From positions 266,749 to 330,748 of the forward strand of contig NZ_KK088649.1 of assembly GCF_000600975.2 (NCBI RefSeq): a stretch of 64,000 bases of DNA, given 5' to 3'. The position numbers and the translations under genes are program-made. The notes under the pieces were generated by a model that saw nothing but the letters and a program-made list of their open reading frames with translations, was not told the origin of the DNA and searched no databases. Every line of letters begins with the position of its first letter. Position 1 is the first letter of the stretch. Shown piece by piece: positions 47,683-57,635 of the stretch. The DNA is from Limimaricola hongkongensis DSM 17492 (lineage in GTDB: Bacteria; Pseudomonadota; Alphaproteobacteria; Rhodobacterales; Rhodobacteraceae).

Positions 47683-47951
47683 CATTCGCCGTCATCACCC
47701 GCGACAAGCCCGGCGCGCTGCAGATCCGCCGCGACACCCGCGAGGCGCATCTCGAATACATCGCCGACACCGGCGTCGTGACCATGGCCGGGCCGTTTCT
47801 CGGCGCGGATGGCGACATGGACGGCTCGCTCGTCATCCTCGACGTGGCCGACATGGACGCCGCGCGCGACTGGGCCGAGAACGACCCCTATGCCCGCGCA
47901 GGCCTGTTCGAGCGCGTCGAGATCCGCGCATGGAAGAAGGTGATCGGCTGA
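47679..47951 (+). CDS. YciI-like domain protein
   Basis: Small dimeric alpha-beta barrel protein of unclear enzymatic role. The product is 90 residues: [17 protein letters not shown], the REAHLEYI helix with the family His, and [19 protein letters not shown] at the end, closely matching YciI proteins. It lies in the tsaD-gpsA operon and shares its last base with the EVE gene start. Confidence 0.9.
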   Translation: MTFAVITRDKPGALQIRRDTREAHLEYIADTGVVTMAGPFLGADGDMDGSLVILDVADMDAARDWAENDPYARAGLFERVEIRAWKKVIG

Positions 47952-48376
47952 TGCGCTACTGGCTGTTCAAGTCCGAGCCGAACGTCTGGTCGTGGGACCA
48001 GCAGGTCGCCAAGGGCGACGAGGGCGAGGAGTGGGACGGGATCCGCAACTACCAGGCCCGCAACTTCATGCGCGAGATGGAGATCGGCGATCGCGGCTTC
48101 TTCTACCATTCCAACATCGGCAAGGCGGCGGTCGGCGTGGTCGAGGTCTGCGCCACCGTGCACCCCGACAGCAAGGCGGATGATCCGCGCTGGGAATGCG
48201 TCGACATCCGCGCGCTCTACAAGCTCGGGCGCGAGGTGAGCCTCGACGAGATCAAGGCCGAGCCGCGTCTGGCGCAGATGGTGCTGGTCAACAATTCGCG
48301 GCTCTCGGTGCAGCCGGTGGCCGAGGATGAGTGGCGCGTGATCCACGAACTCGCGGGATCTTTGGCCGAGGCATAG
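47951..48376 (+). CDS. EVE domain protein
   Basis: EVE (PUA-like) domains bind modified bases in RNA or DNA; physiological role not established. The product is 141 residues: [38 protein letters not shown] and RLSVQPV are typical. A GTG- or ATG-extended form at 47930 was rejected because the TGATG coupling to YciI fits. Confidence 0.93.
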   Translation: MRYWLFKSEPNVWSWDQQVAKGDEGEEWDGIRNYQARNFMREMEIGDRGFFYHSNIGKAAVGVVEVCATVHPDSKADDPRWECVDIRALYKLGREVSLDEIKAEPRLAQMVLVNNSRLSVQPVAEDEWRVIHELAGSLAEA

Positions 48377-48428
48377 CGCGCTGCCGCCGTTCGGGTCACT
48401 GTGGGAAAAATCCTTGGAGGGATCTCGA

Positions 48429-48824
48429 ATGGCGATAGTCTCGATCTTGCTGGCGGCGCTGGCCTCCTTCGCGCTGGGCTCGGTGTGGTACATGAGCCTT
48501 GCCAAGCCGTGGATGGCGGCGTCGGGCGTGCCGGTGGGCGAGGACGGCAAACCGGTCAATGGCAGTTCGCCCACGCCCTATCTCGTCTCCTTCGTCGCGA
48601 TGCTGATCATCGCGGCGACGATGCGCTATGGCTTCGGGCTGGCGGGGATCGCGACGCCGGTGGGCGGGCTGTTCGGCGGGCTGGCGGTGGGGGCGCTGTT
48701 CATCGCGCCGTGGATCACGCTCAATTGCGGTTACGCGGGCCGGCCCTGGTCGCTCGCGGTGATCGATGGCGGCTACGCGGCGCTGGGCTGCGCGGCGATG
48801 GGGCTGGTGCTCGGGCTGTTCTGA
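48429..48824 (+). CDS. DUF1761 small membrane protein
   Basis: Unknown function. The product is 131 residues with about four hydrophobic helices; GSVWYMSLAKPWMAA at the start and FIAPWITLNCGYAGRPW in the third segment match the DUF1761 pattern. TGGAGGG precedes the ATG. It follows the EVE gene by 52 bp and may be a separate unit. Confidence 0.8.
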   Translation: MAIVSILLAALASFALGSVWYMSLAKPWMAASGVPVGEDGKPVNGSSPTPYLVSFVAMLIIAATMRYGFGLAGIATPVGGLFGGLAVGALFIAPWITLNCGYAGRPWSLAVIDGGYAALGCAAMGLVLGLF

Positions 48825-48833
48825 ACGTGGTAT

Positions 48834-48866
48834 CGGGGGGGCGGCACGGGGCACCAGCACCCCCCG
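48834..48866 (+). terminator. GC hairpin after the DUF1761 gene
   Basis: CGGGGGG and CCCCCCG around a 19-nt loop, 9 bp after the stop. No U-tract follows, so it may be a Rho-dependent or structural end. Confidence 0.35.
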
Positions 48867-48972
48867 TCTCACCCGCGGACTCCCACCCGGCGGATACGTG
48901 AAACTATGGGGTCTGGCCGTCCTGACCGACAGGCAAAGCCATAGGCCGAACCGCGATTCGAGGCAATGTTTC

Positions 48973-49022
48973 TGCGCGGAGAACTCGATTTCAATCCGCC
49001 CGGTTTTCTTAAGCTCCGCGCA
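48973..49022. repeat. 9-bp inverted repeat downstream of ahcY
   Basis: TGCGCGGAG (48973-48981) and CTCCGCGCA (49014-49022), with a 32-nt AT-richer loop. It lies 20 bp after the ahcY stop and could be the ahcY terminator or part of a structured RNA. Confidence 0.4.
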
Positions 49023-49042
49023 AGTCGGATACGCGCGCGGGA

Positions 49043-50434
49043 TCAGTAGCGGTAATGCTCGGGCTTGAACGGCCCCTCCACGGGCACGCCGATATAATCG
49101 GCCTGCGCCTGCGCCAGCGGGGTGAGCTTGGCGCCGACCCGTTCGAGATGCAGCCGCGCCACCTTTTCGTCGAGCGACTTGGGCAGGACCGACACGCCGG
49201 GGCGCAGCGTGTCGCCACGGGTCCACAGCTCGATCTGCGCCAGCACCTGGTTGGTGAAGCTCGCCGACATCACGAAGGACGGGTGGCCGGTGGCGTTGCC
49301 GAGATTCAGAAGCCGCCCCTCCGACAGCAGGATGATCCGGTGGCCCGAGGGCATCTCGACCATGTCGACCTGGTCCTTGATCCGTGTCCATCTGTGGTTG
49401 CGCAGGGCGGCGACCTGAATCTCGTTGTCGAAATGGCCGATATTGCCGAGGATCGCCATGTCCTTCATCTCGCGCATGTGCTCGATGCGGATCACATCGC
49501 GGTTGCCGGTGGCGGTGACGAAGATGTCGGCGCTGGCGACCTCGTCTTCCAGAAGCGTCACCTCGTAGCCATCCATCGCCGCCTGCAGCGCGCAGATCGG
49601 ATCGGCCTCGGTCACCTTCACCCGTGCCCCCGCGCCGCGCAGCGACGCCGCCGATCCCTTGCCGACGTCGCCATAGCCGCAGACCACCGCGACCTTGCCG
49701 GCCATCATCGTGTCGGTGGCCCGCCGGATCCCGTCGACGAGGCTTTCGCGGCAGCCATAGCGGTTGTCGAATTTCGACTTGGTGACGCTGTCGTTCACGT
49801 TGATCGCCGCAAAGGGCAGGCGGCCCGCGCGGTGCAATTCGTGCAGCCGGTGCACGCCGGTGGTCGTCTCCTCGGACACGCCGCGGATCGCGTCGCGCTG
49901 GCGGGTGAACCAGCCGGGGCTCTGGTCGAGCCGCGTGCGGATCTGGTCGAACAGCGCGGCTTCCTCTTCGCAGGTCGGCACCGCGATCAGATCGGCCTCC
50001 CCCGCCTCGACCCGCGCGCCCAGGAGGATGTACATCGTCGCATCCCCGCCATCGTCGAGGATCAGGTTGGCGCCGTTCTCGAAGCCGAAGATCCGGTCGG
50101 TGTAGGACCAGTAGTCCGCCAGCGTCTCGCCCTTGACCGCGAAGACCGGTGTGCCGCCCGCCGCGATCGCCGCCGCCGCGTGATCCTGCGTCGAGAAGAT
50201 GTTGCACGAGGCCCAGCGGACATCGGCGCCCAGTGCGATCAGGGTTTCGATCAGCACGGCGGTCTGGATCGTCATGTGCAGCGAGCCGGCGATGCGCGCG
50301 CCCTTCAGGGGGCGGGTGTCGCCGTATTCCGCGCGCAGCGCCATCAGCCCGGGCATCTCGGTCTCGGCGATCGCGATCTCCTTGCGACCCCAATCGGCCA
50401 GCGAGATGTCCTTGACGACGTGGTCCTTGGCCAT
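49043..50434 (-). CDS. ahcY: Adenosylhomocysteinase
   Basis: Hydrolyses S-adenosylhomocysteine to adenosine and homocysteine, relieving methyltransferase inhibition. The product is 463 residues. It contains [28 protein letters not shown] (catalytic Lys and Asp), the NAD loop [10 protein letters not shown], and the C-terminal KPEHYRY. AAGGAGG precedes the ATG. An in-frame ATG at 50545 was rejected. No SAH or SAM riboswitch pattern was recognised upstream. Confidence 0.97.
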   Translation of the reverse strand: MAKDHVVKDISLADWGRKEIAIAETEMPGLMALRAEYGDTRPLKGARIAGSLHMTIQTAVLIETLIALGADVRWASCNIFSTQDHAAAAIAAGGTPVFAVKGETLADYWSYTDRIFGFENGANLILDDGGDATMYILLGARVEAGEADLIAVPTCEEEAALFDQIRTRLDQSPGWFTRQRDAIRGVSEETTTGVHRLHELHRAGRLPFAAINVNDSVTKSKFDNRYGCRESLVDGIRRATDTMMAGKVAVVCGYGDVGKGSAASLRGAGARVKVTEADPICALQAAMDGYEVTLLEDEVASADIFVTATGNRDVIRIEHMREMKDMAILGNIGHFDNEIQVAALRNHRWTRIKDQVDMVEMPSGHRIILLSEGRLLNLGNATGHPSFVMSASFTNQVLAQIELWTRGDTLRPGVSVLPKSLDEKVARLHLERVGAKLTPLAQAQADYIGVPVEGPFKPEHYRY

Positions 50435-50585
50435 CGGTGGCCTCCTTGCGCGATCGAGGGAACCTTGCCTCAGGCTTAGCACCGGGGCCATCGCGCTGGC
50501 AATCGCGGCGCGATTGAAGCGGGGCGGCGCGGCGTGGTAGCGCAACGGGGCCGTTTGGGGCGGGGCCCGTCGAAGGAGAGCGCGG

Positions 50586-51536
50586 ATGGATGTGAGGGTC
50601 GAAAGCGACCGGCCGGCGCGGCATCGCCATGCGGTGGTGTTCTGCTGCGACGATAATTACCTGCCCTATGCCGCCTTCGCGGCGGCACAGATCGCGCAGC
50701 TCGCGCCCGAACGGGATTTCGACATCGTCATCTGCGCCGACACGCGGCTCGAATTGCCCGACGCGCTCGGCCTGCGGCATTGCGTGATCGACGCGGGCGG
50801 CATGTTCGACGGCTTCGGGCTCGACGCGCGGCGCACCGTGTCGACCTATCTGCGGCTTGCCGTGCCCGAGGCGCTGGCGCGGGATTATGACCGCATTCTC
50901 TATCTCGACAGCGACGTCTTCGTGCGGGGCGGCGATTTCGACGCGCTTTTGCGCGTGGATCTCGGCGGGCGCCCGGCGGCGGCGGTGCGCGACAACCAGC
51001 AATGGCGCACGCCGGGCCGCCATGCCGCGGATCTCAAGGCGCTGGGCCTGCCGAACGGGGCCTATTTCAACGCGGGCGTGATGCTGATCGACGTCGCCGC
51101 GTGGCGCGGGGGCCGGGTGCTCGAGCGCGCGCTCGAGTTCGGCCAAAACAACGCGGGCCGGATGCGCCACAAGGACCAGACCCTGCTCAACGCGGTGCTG
51201 CAGGGGGAGTGGGCCGAGATCGCCCCGGTCTGGAACTGGCAATACACGCGGGCCTCGCGGCTGTTCGAGGCGATGCTCGACACGCATGTGGTGCATTTCA
51301 TCGGCCCGGCCAAGCCATGGGCCGATCCCGAGCACCGGCTGCCGCCGCAATTCGCCGCCGGGCTGGCGCGGTTCATGGCGCGGTGGTTTCCCGACCGTTC
51401 GCGCCCCGTGCCGGGGCGCGGGCCGATGGGCGTGCCGGGGGCCGCGCGGGCGCTGGCCTGGACCCATCTGCGCGGCGCCGGGCGCACCGAAGCCTATCTC
51501 GGGCGGTTCGCCGGCGACCTGACGGTGCTGCCATGA
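50586..51536 (+). CDS. Family 8 glycosyltransferase
   Basis: Retaining sugar transferase of the GT8 type, acceptor unknown (lipopolysaccharide or capsule in relatives). The product is 316 residues. [17 protein letters not shown] opens the nucleotide-sugar fold; the metal motif is [24 protein letters not shown] and [12 protein letters not shown] follow; the C-terminal [11 protein letters not shown] has the metal His. GGAGAG precedes the ATG. It overlaps the HD gene by 4 bases and diverges from ahcY. Confidence 0.92.
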   Translation: MDVRVESDRPARHRHAVVFCCDDNYLPYAAFAAAQIAQLAPERDFDIVICADTRLELPDALGLRHCVIDAGGMFDGFGLDARRTVSTYLRLAVPEALARDYDRILYLDSDVFVRGGDFDALLRVDLGGRPAAAVRDNQQWRTPGRHAADLKALGLPNGAYFNAGVMLIDVAAWRGGRVLERALEFGQNNAGRMRHKDQTLLNAVLQGEWAEIAPVWNWQYTRASRLFEAMLDTHVVHFIGPAKPWADPEHRLPPQFAAGLARFMARWFPDRSRPVPGRGPMGVPGAARALAWTHLRGAGRTEAYLGRFAGDLTVLP

Positions 51537-52126
51537 GCCGCGCGCCGCGAGCCTGGCAGCGGATGCTGTCGGGGCGCAGGCTCGACCTGCTCGACCCGAC
51601 GCCGATGGATGTGGAGATCGCCGACATCGCGCATGGACTGGCCTTCGTGGCGCGCTGGAACGGCCAGACGCGCGGCGATTTCGCCTATTCGGTGGCCGAG
51701 CATTCGCTGCTGGTCGAGGAGATCTTTGCCGCCTGCCACCCCGATGCCGGGCCGCGCTGGCGGCTTGCGGCGCTGTTGCACGACGCGCCCGAATACGTGA
51801 TCGGCGACATGATTTCGCCGGTGAAGACGGCGGTGGGGCCGGGATACGCCGCGCTCGACGCGCGGCTGACGGCGGCGATCCACCTGCGTTTCGGCCTGCC
51901 CAGCGTCCTGCCCGCCATGGTCAAGAAACGCATCAAGCGCGCCGACAAGGTGTCGGCCTGGATCGAGGCCGTGCGGATCGCCGGGTTCTCGGAGGCCGAG
52001 GCGGACCGCCTGTTCGGGCGGCAGGCGCGCGATCTCGCGGCGCGGTTCGAGATTCGGCTCAGGCCGCCGCGCGAGACGCGGGCGGCCTTCGTGGCACGGC
52101 ACGAGGAGTTGCTCGCCGCGATCTAG
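51533..52126 (+). CDS. HD-domain hydrolase (YfbR/5'-nucleotidase-like)
   Basis: Metal-dependent phosphohydrolase, possibly acting on deoxynucleoside monophosphates. The product is 197 residues. Metal ligands sit in AYSVAEHSLLV, AALLHDAPEYVIGD (HD pair) and RADKVSAW. It begins ATGA-coupled to the GT8 gene and ends 4 bp from the convergent msrA stop. Substrate not assignable. Confidence 0.9.
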   Translation: MSRAPRAWQRMLSGRRLDLLDPTPMDVEIADIAHGLAFVARWNGQTRGDFAYSVAEHSLLVEEIFAACHPDAGPRWRLAALLHDAPEYVIGDMISPVKTAVGPGYAALDARLTAAIHLRFGLPSVLPAMVKKRIKRADKVSAWIEAVRIAGFSEAEADRLFGRQARDLAARFEIRLRPPRETRAAFVARHEELLAAI

Positions 52127-52130
52127 GGCG

Positions 52131-52769
52131 TCAGTTCACGAAGGGCGCGTCGGCCCCCCACAGCTCGCGGACCCGGAAATCGCGGCCACAGCCCTCGCGG
52201 TAGCGTTTGTAGGCTTCGGATTTCGGCACGAAGAGCCCGACCGACGAGACCGAGAGCCGCTCGCTGCTCTTGTAGTAATCCTGGTGATAGCCGTCCGCCG
52301 GGTAGAACGGCGCGTCGCCCAGGACCGGCGTGACGATGTTCTGGCCCAGATCGGCCTGCGCGGCCTGCTTGGCGGCCTCGGCGGCGGCCTTGTCGCCCGC
52401 ATCGGCGAAGATCGCGGTGCGGTAGGAGGGGCCGCGGTCGCAGAACTGCCCGCCCGCATCGGTCGGATCGATCGAGCGGAAGAACAGGTCGTAAAGCTGC
52501 CGCGCCTCGACCCGCGCCGGGTCATAGGTGATCTGCACCGCCTCGTAATGGCCGGTGCCGCCGCCGGTCACCTGTTCATAGGTCGGGTTCGCGGTGTCGC
52601 CGCCGGCAAAGCCCGACACCGCCTCGATCACGCCGTCGACCTTTTCGAAATCGGCCTCGACGCACCAGAAGCAGCCCCCCGCGACGGTGATGGTCGCGGT
52701 CTGCTGGGCCTGCGCCACCGGGGAAAGAAGCGCGATGAATGCGGCGGCTGCGAACGGGATACGGGCCAT
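52131..52769 (-). CDS. msrA: Periplasmic peptide methionine sulfoxide reductase MsrA
   Basis: Reduces methionine-S-sulfoxide in proteins. The product is 212 residues. A Sec signal peptide ([21 protein letters not shown]) is followed by the catalytic [12 protein letters not shown] (Cys33) and [14 protein letters not shown]-terminal resolving cysteines are not obvious beyond EGCGRDF. The longer frame from 52829 lacks a signal at its N-terminus, so 52769 is preferred. Export indicates protection of envelope proteins. Confidence 0.94.
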   Translation of the reverse strand: MARIPFAAAAFIALLSPVAQAQQTATITVAGGCFWCVEADFEKVDGVIEAVSGFAGGDTANPTYEQVTGGGTGHYEAVQITYDPARVEARQLYDLFFRSIDPTDAGGQFCDRGPSYRTAIFADAGDKAAAEAAKQAAQADLGQNIVTPVLGDAPFYPADGYHQDYYKSSERLSVSSVGLFVPKSEAYKRYREGCGRDFRVRELWGADAPFVN

Positions 52770-52932
52770 GTGATCTCCTCCTCTGGTCACCGCGCGACAG
52801 TGCCGCGGATGTCCTTGGACGCAAGACAAGGCTGCGTGAGCGGCGCGTGACCGATGGCCACTTTGTTCCCCAAATACGCAGATCCCGCCGCCGCCGCGGA
52901 CGCCGCGCCCGAAGGCCCGGCGCCCGCACCGG

Positions 52933-54159
<1,227 letters not shown>

Positions 54160-54238
54160 GGGCAATTCTCCTAAGGGACGTTCAGTGGCGTGGGTTACTG
54201 GCTTTCGGCCCTTGGGGCAAGCGCGTGGCGGGGCCGCG

Positions 54239-54691
54239 TCAGCGCGGCAGCCGGCCCTGGGCATAGGCTTGGGCGAAGGCGCGGTCGCCGGCATTGCCCA
54301 GGCGCGGCGCGGCGGCCTGCGCGGGCATCCACAGCGCGCGGTGGCCCGGCTCGGTCGGGGCGCCGTGCGGGCGCACCGGGCGGGCGGCATAGATGTGGCA
54401 CAGCTTTTCGCCCCACATGTCGTAATCGGGCATGAAGACAAAGCGCCGGAACGCGCCCAGGCGCCGGGCGCCGCCGATGCGCCAGCCGGTCTCCTCGAGC
54501 ACCTCGCGGTGCAGTGCGGCGAGCGGGCTTTCGCCCGGATCGATGCCGCCGCCGGGCAGCTGGATGTCGTCGGGGTCGTCGGCCTTGCAGGTCAAAAGCA
54601 GCGCGCCGCCGCGCTCCAGCAGCGCGTAGACGCCGGCCCGGTGCCTGTAGCGCAGACCGCGCCTTACCTGTTCGCCATAGCGCGGGATCAT
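54239..54691 (-). CDS. NUDIX hydrolase
   Basis: Hydrolyses an unknown nucleoside diphosphate-linked substrate. The product is 150 residues from ATG 54691. The NUDIX box fits [17 protein letters not shown] continuing LEETGW, with all catalytic glutamates. [19 protein letters not shown] precedes it. Further upstream ATG codons in this frame would overlap the hslO promoter region. It may be co-transcribed with argG. Confidence 0.9.
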   Translation of the reverse strand: MIPRYGEQVRRGLRYRHRAGVYALLERGGALLLTCKADDPDDIQLPGGGIDPGESPLAALHREVLEETGWRIGGARRLGAFRRFVFMPDYDMWGEKLCHIYAARPVRPHGAPTEPGHRALWMPAQAAAPRLGNAGDRAFAQAYAQGRLPR

Positions 54692-54761
54692 CCCTTTTTG
54701 TCTCCGGACAAGCTTCCTATATGGTCGCGGTATGCCCATCCCCGACACGCAAGGAAACCCC

Positions 54762-55805
54762 ATGAGCCTCGGCGCCCGCATTGCCTGGGACGACACCGTC
54801 CTGCCCTTTCAGCTCGACCAGTCCGACATCCGTGGCCGGGTCGCGCGTCTCGACGGCGTGCTCGACCGGGTTCTCGAACAGCATGACTATCCCCCCGCGA
54901 TCGAGGCGCTGGTCGCCGAGATGGCGCTTTTGACCGCGCTGATCGGCCAGACGATGAAGCTGCGCTGGAAGCTGTCGCTTCAGGTGCGCGGCGACGGGCC
55001 CGCCCGGCTGATCGCCACCGATTACTACGCGCCCACCGAGGACGGCGCCCCGGCCCGCATCCGCGCCTGGGCCAGCTTCGACGAAAGCCGTCTCGACGAG
55101 AGCGCCGATCCTTACGCGCTCATCGGCAAGGGTTATTTCGCGATCCTGATCGATCAGGGCCAGGGCAACCAGCCCTATCAGGGGATCACGCCGATCACCG
55201 GCGCCTCGCTCGCCTCCTGCGCCGAGACCTATTTCGCGCAGTCCGAGCAGATCCCGACGCGGTTTTCGCTGAGCTTCGGCAAATCGACCGAGCCGGGCCG
55301 GGGCGAAAGCTGGCGCGCGGGCGGCGTGATGCTGCAGAAGATGCCGAAAGCCTCGCCGCTGGCCAACCCCGAGGGCGGCTCGGGCGAAGACGGCTTGCTG
55401 GAGGCGCGCGACATCCTCGACGAGGATGAGGGCGAGAACTGGAACCGCGCCAACGTGCTTCTGGACACGGTCGACCAGCTGGAGCTGATCGGCCCGAGCG
55501 TGGCGCCGACCGATCTTCTGGTGCGGCTGTTCCACGAGGAGGCGCCGCGGGTGTTCGAGACCCAGCCGGTGCAGTTCGGCTGCACCTGCTCGGAGGCCAA
55601 GGTGCGCCAGAGCCTGTCGATCTATTCGGCCAAGGACATCGCGCACATGACCACCGAGGACGGCATCGTCACCGCCGATTGCCAGTTCTGCGGCGCGCAT
55701 TACGAATTCGCGCCCAACACGCTCGGCTTCGAGGCGACCGAGGGCCCGGACGCCAAGGGCGCCGAGGCCGACACCGGGGGCAAGGCCGCCGGTGGACGGG
55801 GCTGA
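54762..55805 (+). CDS. hslO: Redox-regulated chaperone Hsp33
   Basis: Holdase activated by oxidation and zinc loss. The product is 347 residues from the ATG at 54762, preceded by AAGGAA; an in-frame ATG at 54732 was rejected. The C-terminal redox switch has FGCTCSEAK and DCQFCGAHYEF, the CxC and CxxC zinc site. A CCTATAT element at 54716-54722 resembles Rhodobacter RpoH -10 boxes, though no matching -35 is clear. The end overlaps the CoA pyrophosphatase start by 14 bases. Confidence 0.95.
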   Translation: MSLGARIAWDDTVLPFQLDQSDIRGRVARLDGVLDRVLEQHDYPPAIEALVAEMALLTALIGQTMKLRWKLSLQVRGDGPARLIATDYYAPTEDGAPARIRAWASFDESRLDESADPYALIGKGYFAILIDQGQGNQPYQGITPITGASLASCAETYFAQSEQIPTRFSLSFGKSTEPGRGESWRAGGVMLQKMPKASPLANPEGGSGEDGLLEARDILDEDEGENWNRANVLLDTVDQLELIGPSVAPTDLLVRLFHEEAPRVFETQPVQFGCTCSEAKVRQSLSIYSAKDIAHMTTEDGIVTADCQFCGAHYEFAPNTLGFEATEGPDAKGAEADTGGKAAGGRG

Positions 55806-56400
55806 AGCGGGCATAGAAGCCCGGCTCGCCCGGGCGCTGGCGCATCCGGGCGATGCCTCGTCGGATTACGACATCGACCCGCGATTGCCGGTGCCCGAGG
55901 GGCGCAGTTTGCGCCAGGCCGGCGTGCTCGCCGCGATCCATCTCGATGGCGGCGCGGCGCGGCTCTTGCTGACCAAGCGTTCGGCCAGGCTGCGCCATCA
56001 TCCCGGCCAGATCGCCTTTCCCGGCGGCAAGGTCGAGGCCATGGATGACGGGCCGGTCGGAGCGGCGCTGCGCGAAGCGCATGAGGAAATCGGCCTGCCG
56101 CCGGGCAGGGTCGAGGTGCTGGGCGCCCTGCCGCCGCACGAGACGGTGACGGGGTTTTCGGTGACGCCGGTGATCGGCCTGTTGCGCGGGGCTTTCACGC
56201 CGGTGGCGGAGGCAGGCGAGGTGGCCGAGATCTTTTCGGTGCCGCTGTCGCACGTGACCGATCCCGCGCGGTTTCGGATCGAGGGCCGGCGTTGGCAGGG
56301 GCGGCGGCGGCACTATTATGTGGTGCCGTGGGGCCCGTATTACATCTGGGGCGCCACGGCGCGGATGCTGCGCAGCCTGGCCGAAAGGATGAACCGATGA
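55792..56400 (+). CDS. CoA pyrophosphatase, NUDIX family (NudL-like)
   Basis: Hydrolyses coenzyme A derivatives. The product is 202 residues, starting at GTG 55792 inside the end of hslO. The CoA-type prelude RLRHHPGQIAFPGGKVE precedes a NUDIX box ending ALREAHEEIGL; together they define the UPF0035/NudL group. It overlaps cca by 4 bases (ATGA). Confidence 0.92.
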   Translation: MDGAEAGIEARLARALAHPGDASSDYDIDPRLPVPEGRSLRQAGVLAAIHLDGGAARLLLTKRSARLRHHPGQIAFPGGKVEAMDDGPVGAALREAHEEIGLPPGRVEVLGALPPHETVTGFSVTPVIGLLRGAFTPVAEAGEVAEIFSVPLSHVTDPARFRIEGRRWQGRRRHYYVVPWGPYYIWGATARMLRSLAERMNR

Positions 56401-57554
56401 GCGAGCGGATCGAGGCGGAGTGGCTGGAGGCGGCGCCCGCGCGTGCCGTCACCGGCATGCTGGAGGCGGCGGGGTTCCAGGCCTGGTTCGTCGGCGGCTG
56501 CGTGCGCAACGCGCTTTTGGGCGCGCCGGTCTCGGATCTCGACCTGACGACGGATGCCCGGCCCGAACGGGTGGTCGAACTGGCCCGCGACGCCGGGCTG
56601 AAGCCGGTGCCGACCGGCATCGATCACGGCACGGTCACGGTGGTGGCCCATGGCACGCCGATCGAGGTCACGACCTTTCGGCGCGACGTCGACACCGATG
56701 GCCGCCGCGCCACGGTGGCCTTTTCCGACGACATCGCCGAGGACGCGGCGCGGCGCGATTTCACGATGAATGCGCTCTATGCGGATGCGCGTGGCCATGT
56801 GGCCGACCCGCTTGGTGTCGGGCAGGCCGATCTCGCGGCACGGCGGCTCAGCTTCATCGGCGATCCGCATGAGCGCATCCGCGAGGATTACCTGCGCATC
56901 CTGCGGTTTTTTCGGTTTCACGCGTGGTACGGCGCGCCCGAGGGCGGCATCGATCCCGACGGGCTGGCCGCCTGCGCCGAGTTGGCCGAAGGCATCGGCG
57001 GGCTGTCGCGCGAGCGGGTCGGCGCCGAGATGCTCAAGCTGATGGCGGCAGACGACCCGGCGCCCGCCGTGGCCTCCATGGCGATGTCGGGCGTGCTGAT
57101 GCGGGTGCTGCCGGGCGGGGCGTCGGATCCGCTCTCGGTGCTGGTGCATGTCGAGGAGGAGGCTGGGCTCGACCCCGACCCGATCCGGCGGCTGGCGCTG
57201 GTGGGGGGCGACGAGGTGGCCGAGCGGCTGCGGCTGAGCCGGGCGCAGGCGGGCGCGCTGCAGGCTCTGCGCGACGCGCAGGAGGCGGGCTGGGGGCCGG
57301 GCGAGCTGGGCTACCGGCTGGGCCGGGCGCGCGCGCTCGACGTTCTGGCGCTGAACGCGGCGCTGTCGGGCCGCGAGATCGATCCTGTTTCACGGGAAAC
57401 CGCCCTCGTCGGCGCTGCGGCGGCGCTGCCGGTGAAGGCCGCCGACCTGATGCCGGATTTCAGCGGACCGGCGCTGGGCGAAAAGCTGCGCGAGATCGAA
57501 GCGCGCTGGATCGCCTCCGGCTTCACTTTGGAACGGGCCGAGCTTCTCTCTTAG
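56397..57554 (+). CDS. cca: CCA tRNA nucleotidyltransferase
   Basis: Adds or repairs the 3' CCA of tRNAs. The product is 385 residues. The N-terminal catalytic motif is FVGGCVRNALLGAPVSDLD; the second acidic strand region VTTFRRDVDTDGR and RRDFTMNALY, then DPHERIREDYLRILRFFRF, are diagnostic. Codons near residue 330-336 carry a near-match to parS (57386-57401). It follows hslO and NudL in one operon. Confidence 0.95.
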   Translation: MSERIEAEWLEAAPARAVTGMLEAAGFQAWFVGGCVRNALLGAPVSDLDLTTDARPERVVELARDAGLKPVPTGIDHGTVTVVAHGTPIEVTTFRRDVDTDGRRATVAFSDDIAEDAARRDFTMNALYADARGHVADPLGVGQADLAARRLSFIGDPHERIREDYLRILRFFRFHAWYGAPEGGIDPDGLAACAELAEGIGGLSRERVGAEMLKLMAADDPAPAVASMAMSGVLMRVLPGGASDPLSVLVHVEEEAGLDPDPIRRLALVGGDEVAERLRLSRAQAGALQALRDAQEAGWGPGELGYRLGRARALDVLALNAALSGREIDPVSRETALVGAAAALPVKAADLMPDFSGPALGEKLREIEARWIASGFTLERAELLS

Positions 57555-57635
57555 GTTGCGCGGCATCGGGGCGATGCGCGTTTTCCTTTGGCGCGATCCG
57601 GCTTATATGCCGGTGGCACGCATTCGAGACATTCC

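Noticed and set aside
50435-50585. SAH or SAM riboswitch upstream of ahcY
   Set aside because: The leader has a GAGGCAAGG...CCCTC stem but none of the conserved core of the SAH or SAM-II/SAM-SAH motifs that I could match.
54694-54722. RpoH promoter for hslO
   Set aside because: CCTATAT resembles a Rhodobacter RpoH -10, but no convincing -35 at suitable spacing; kept only as a note in the gene entry.
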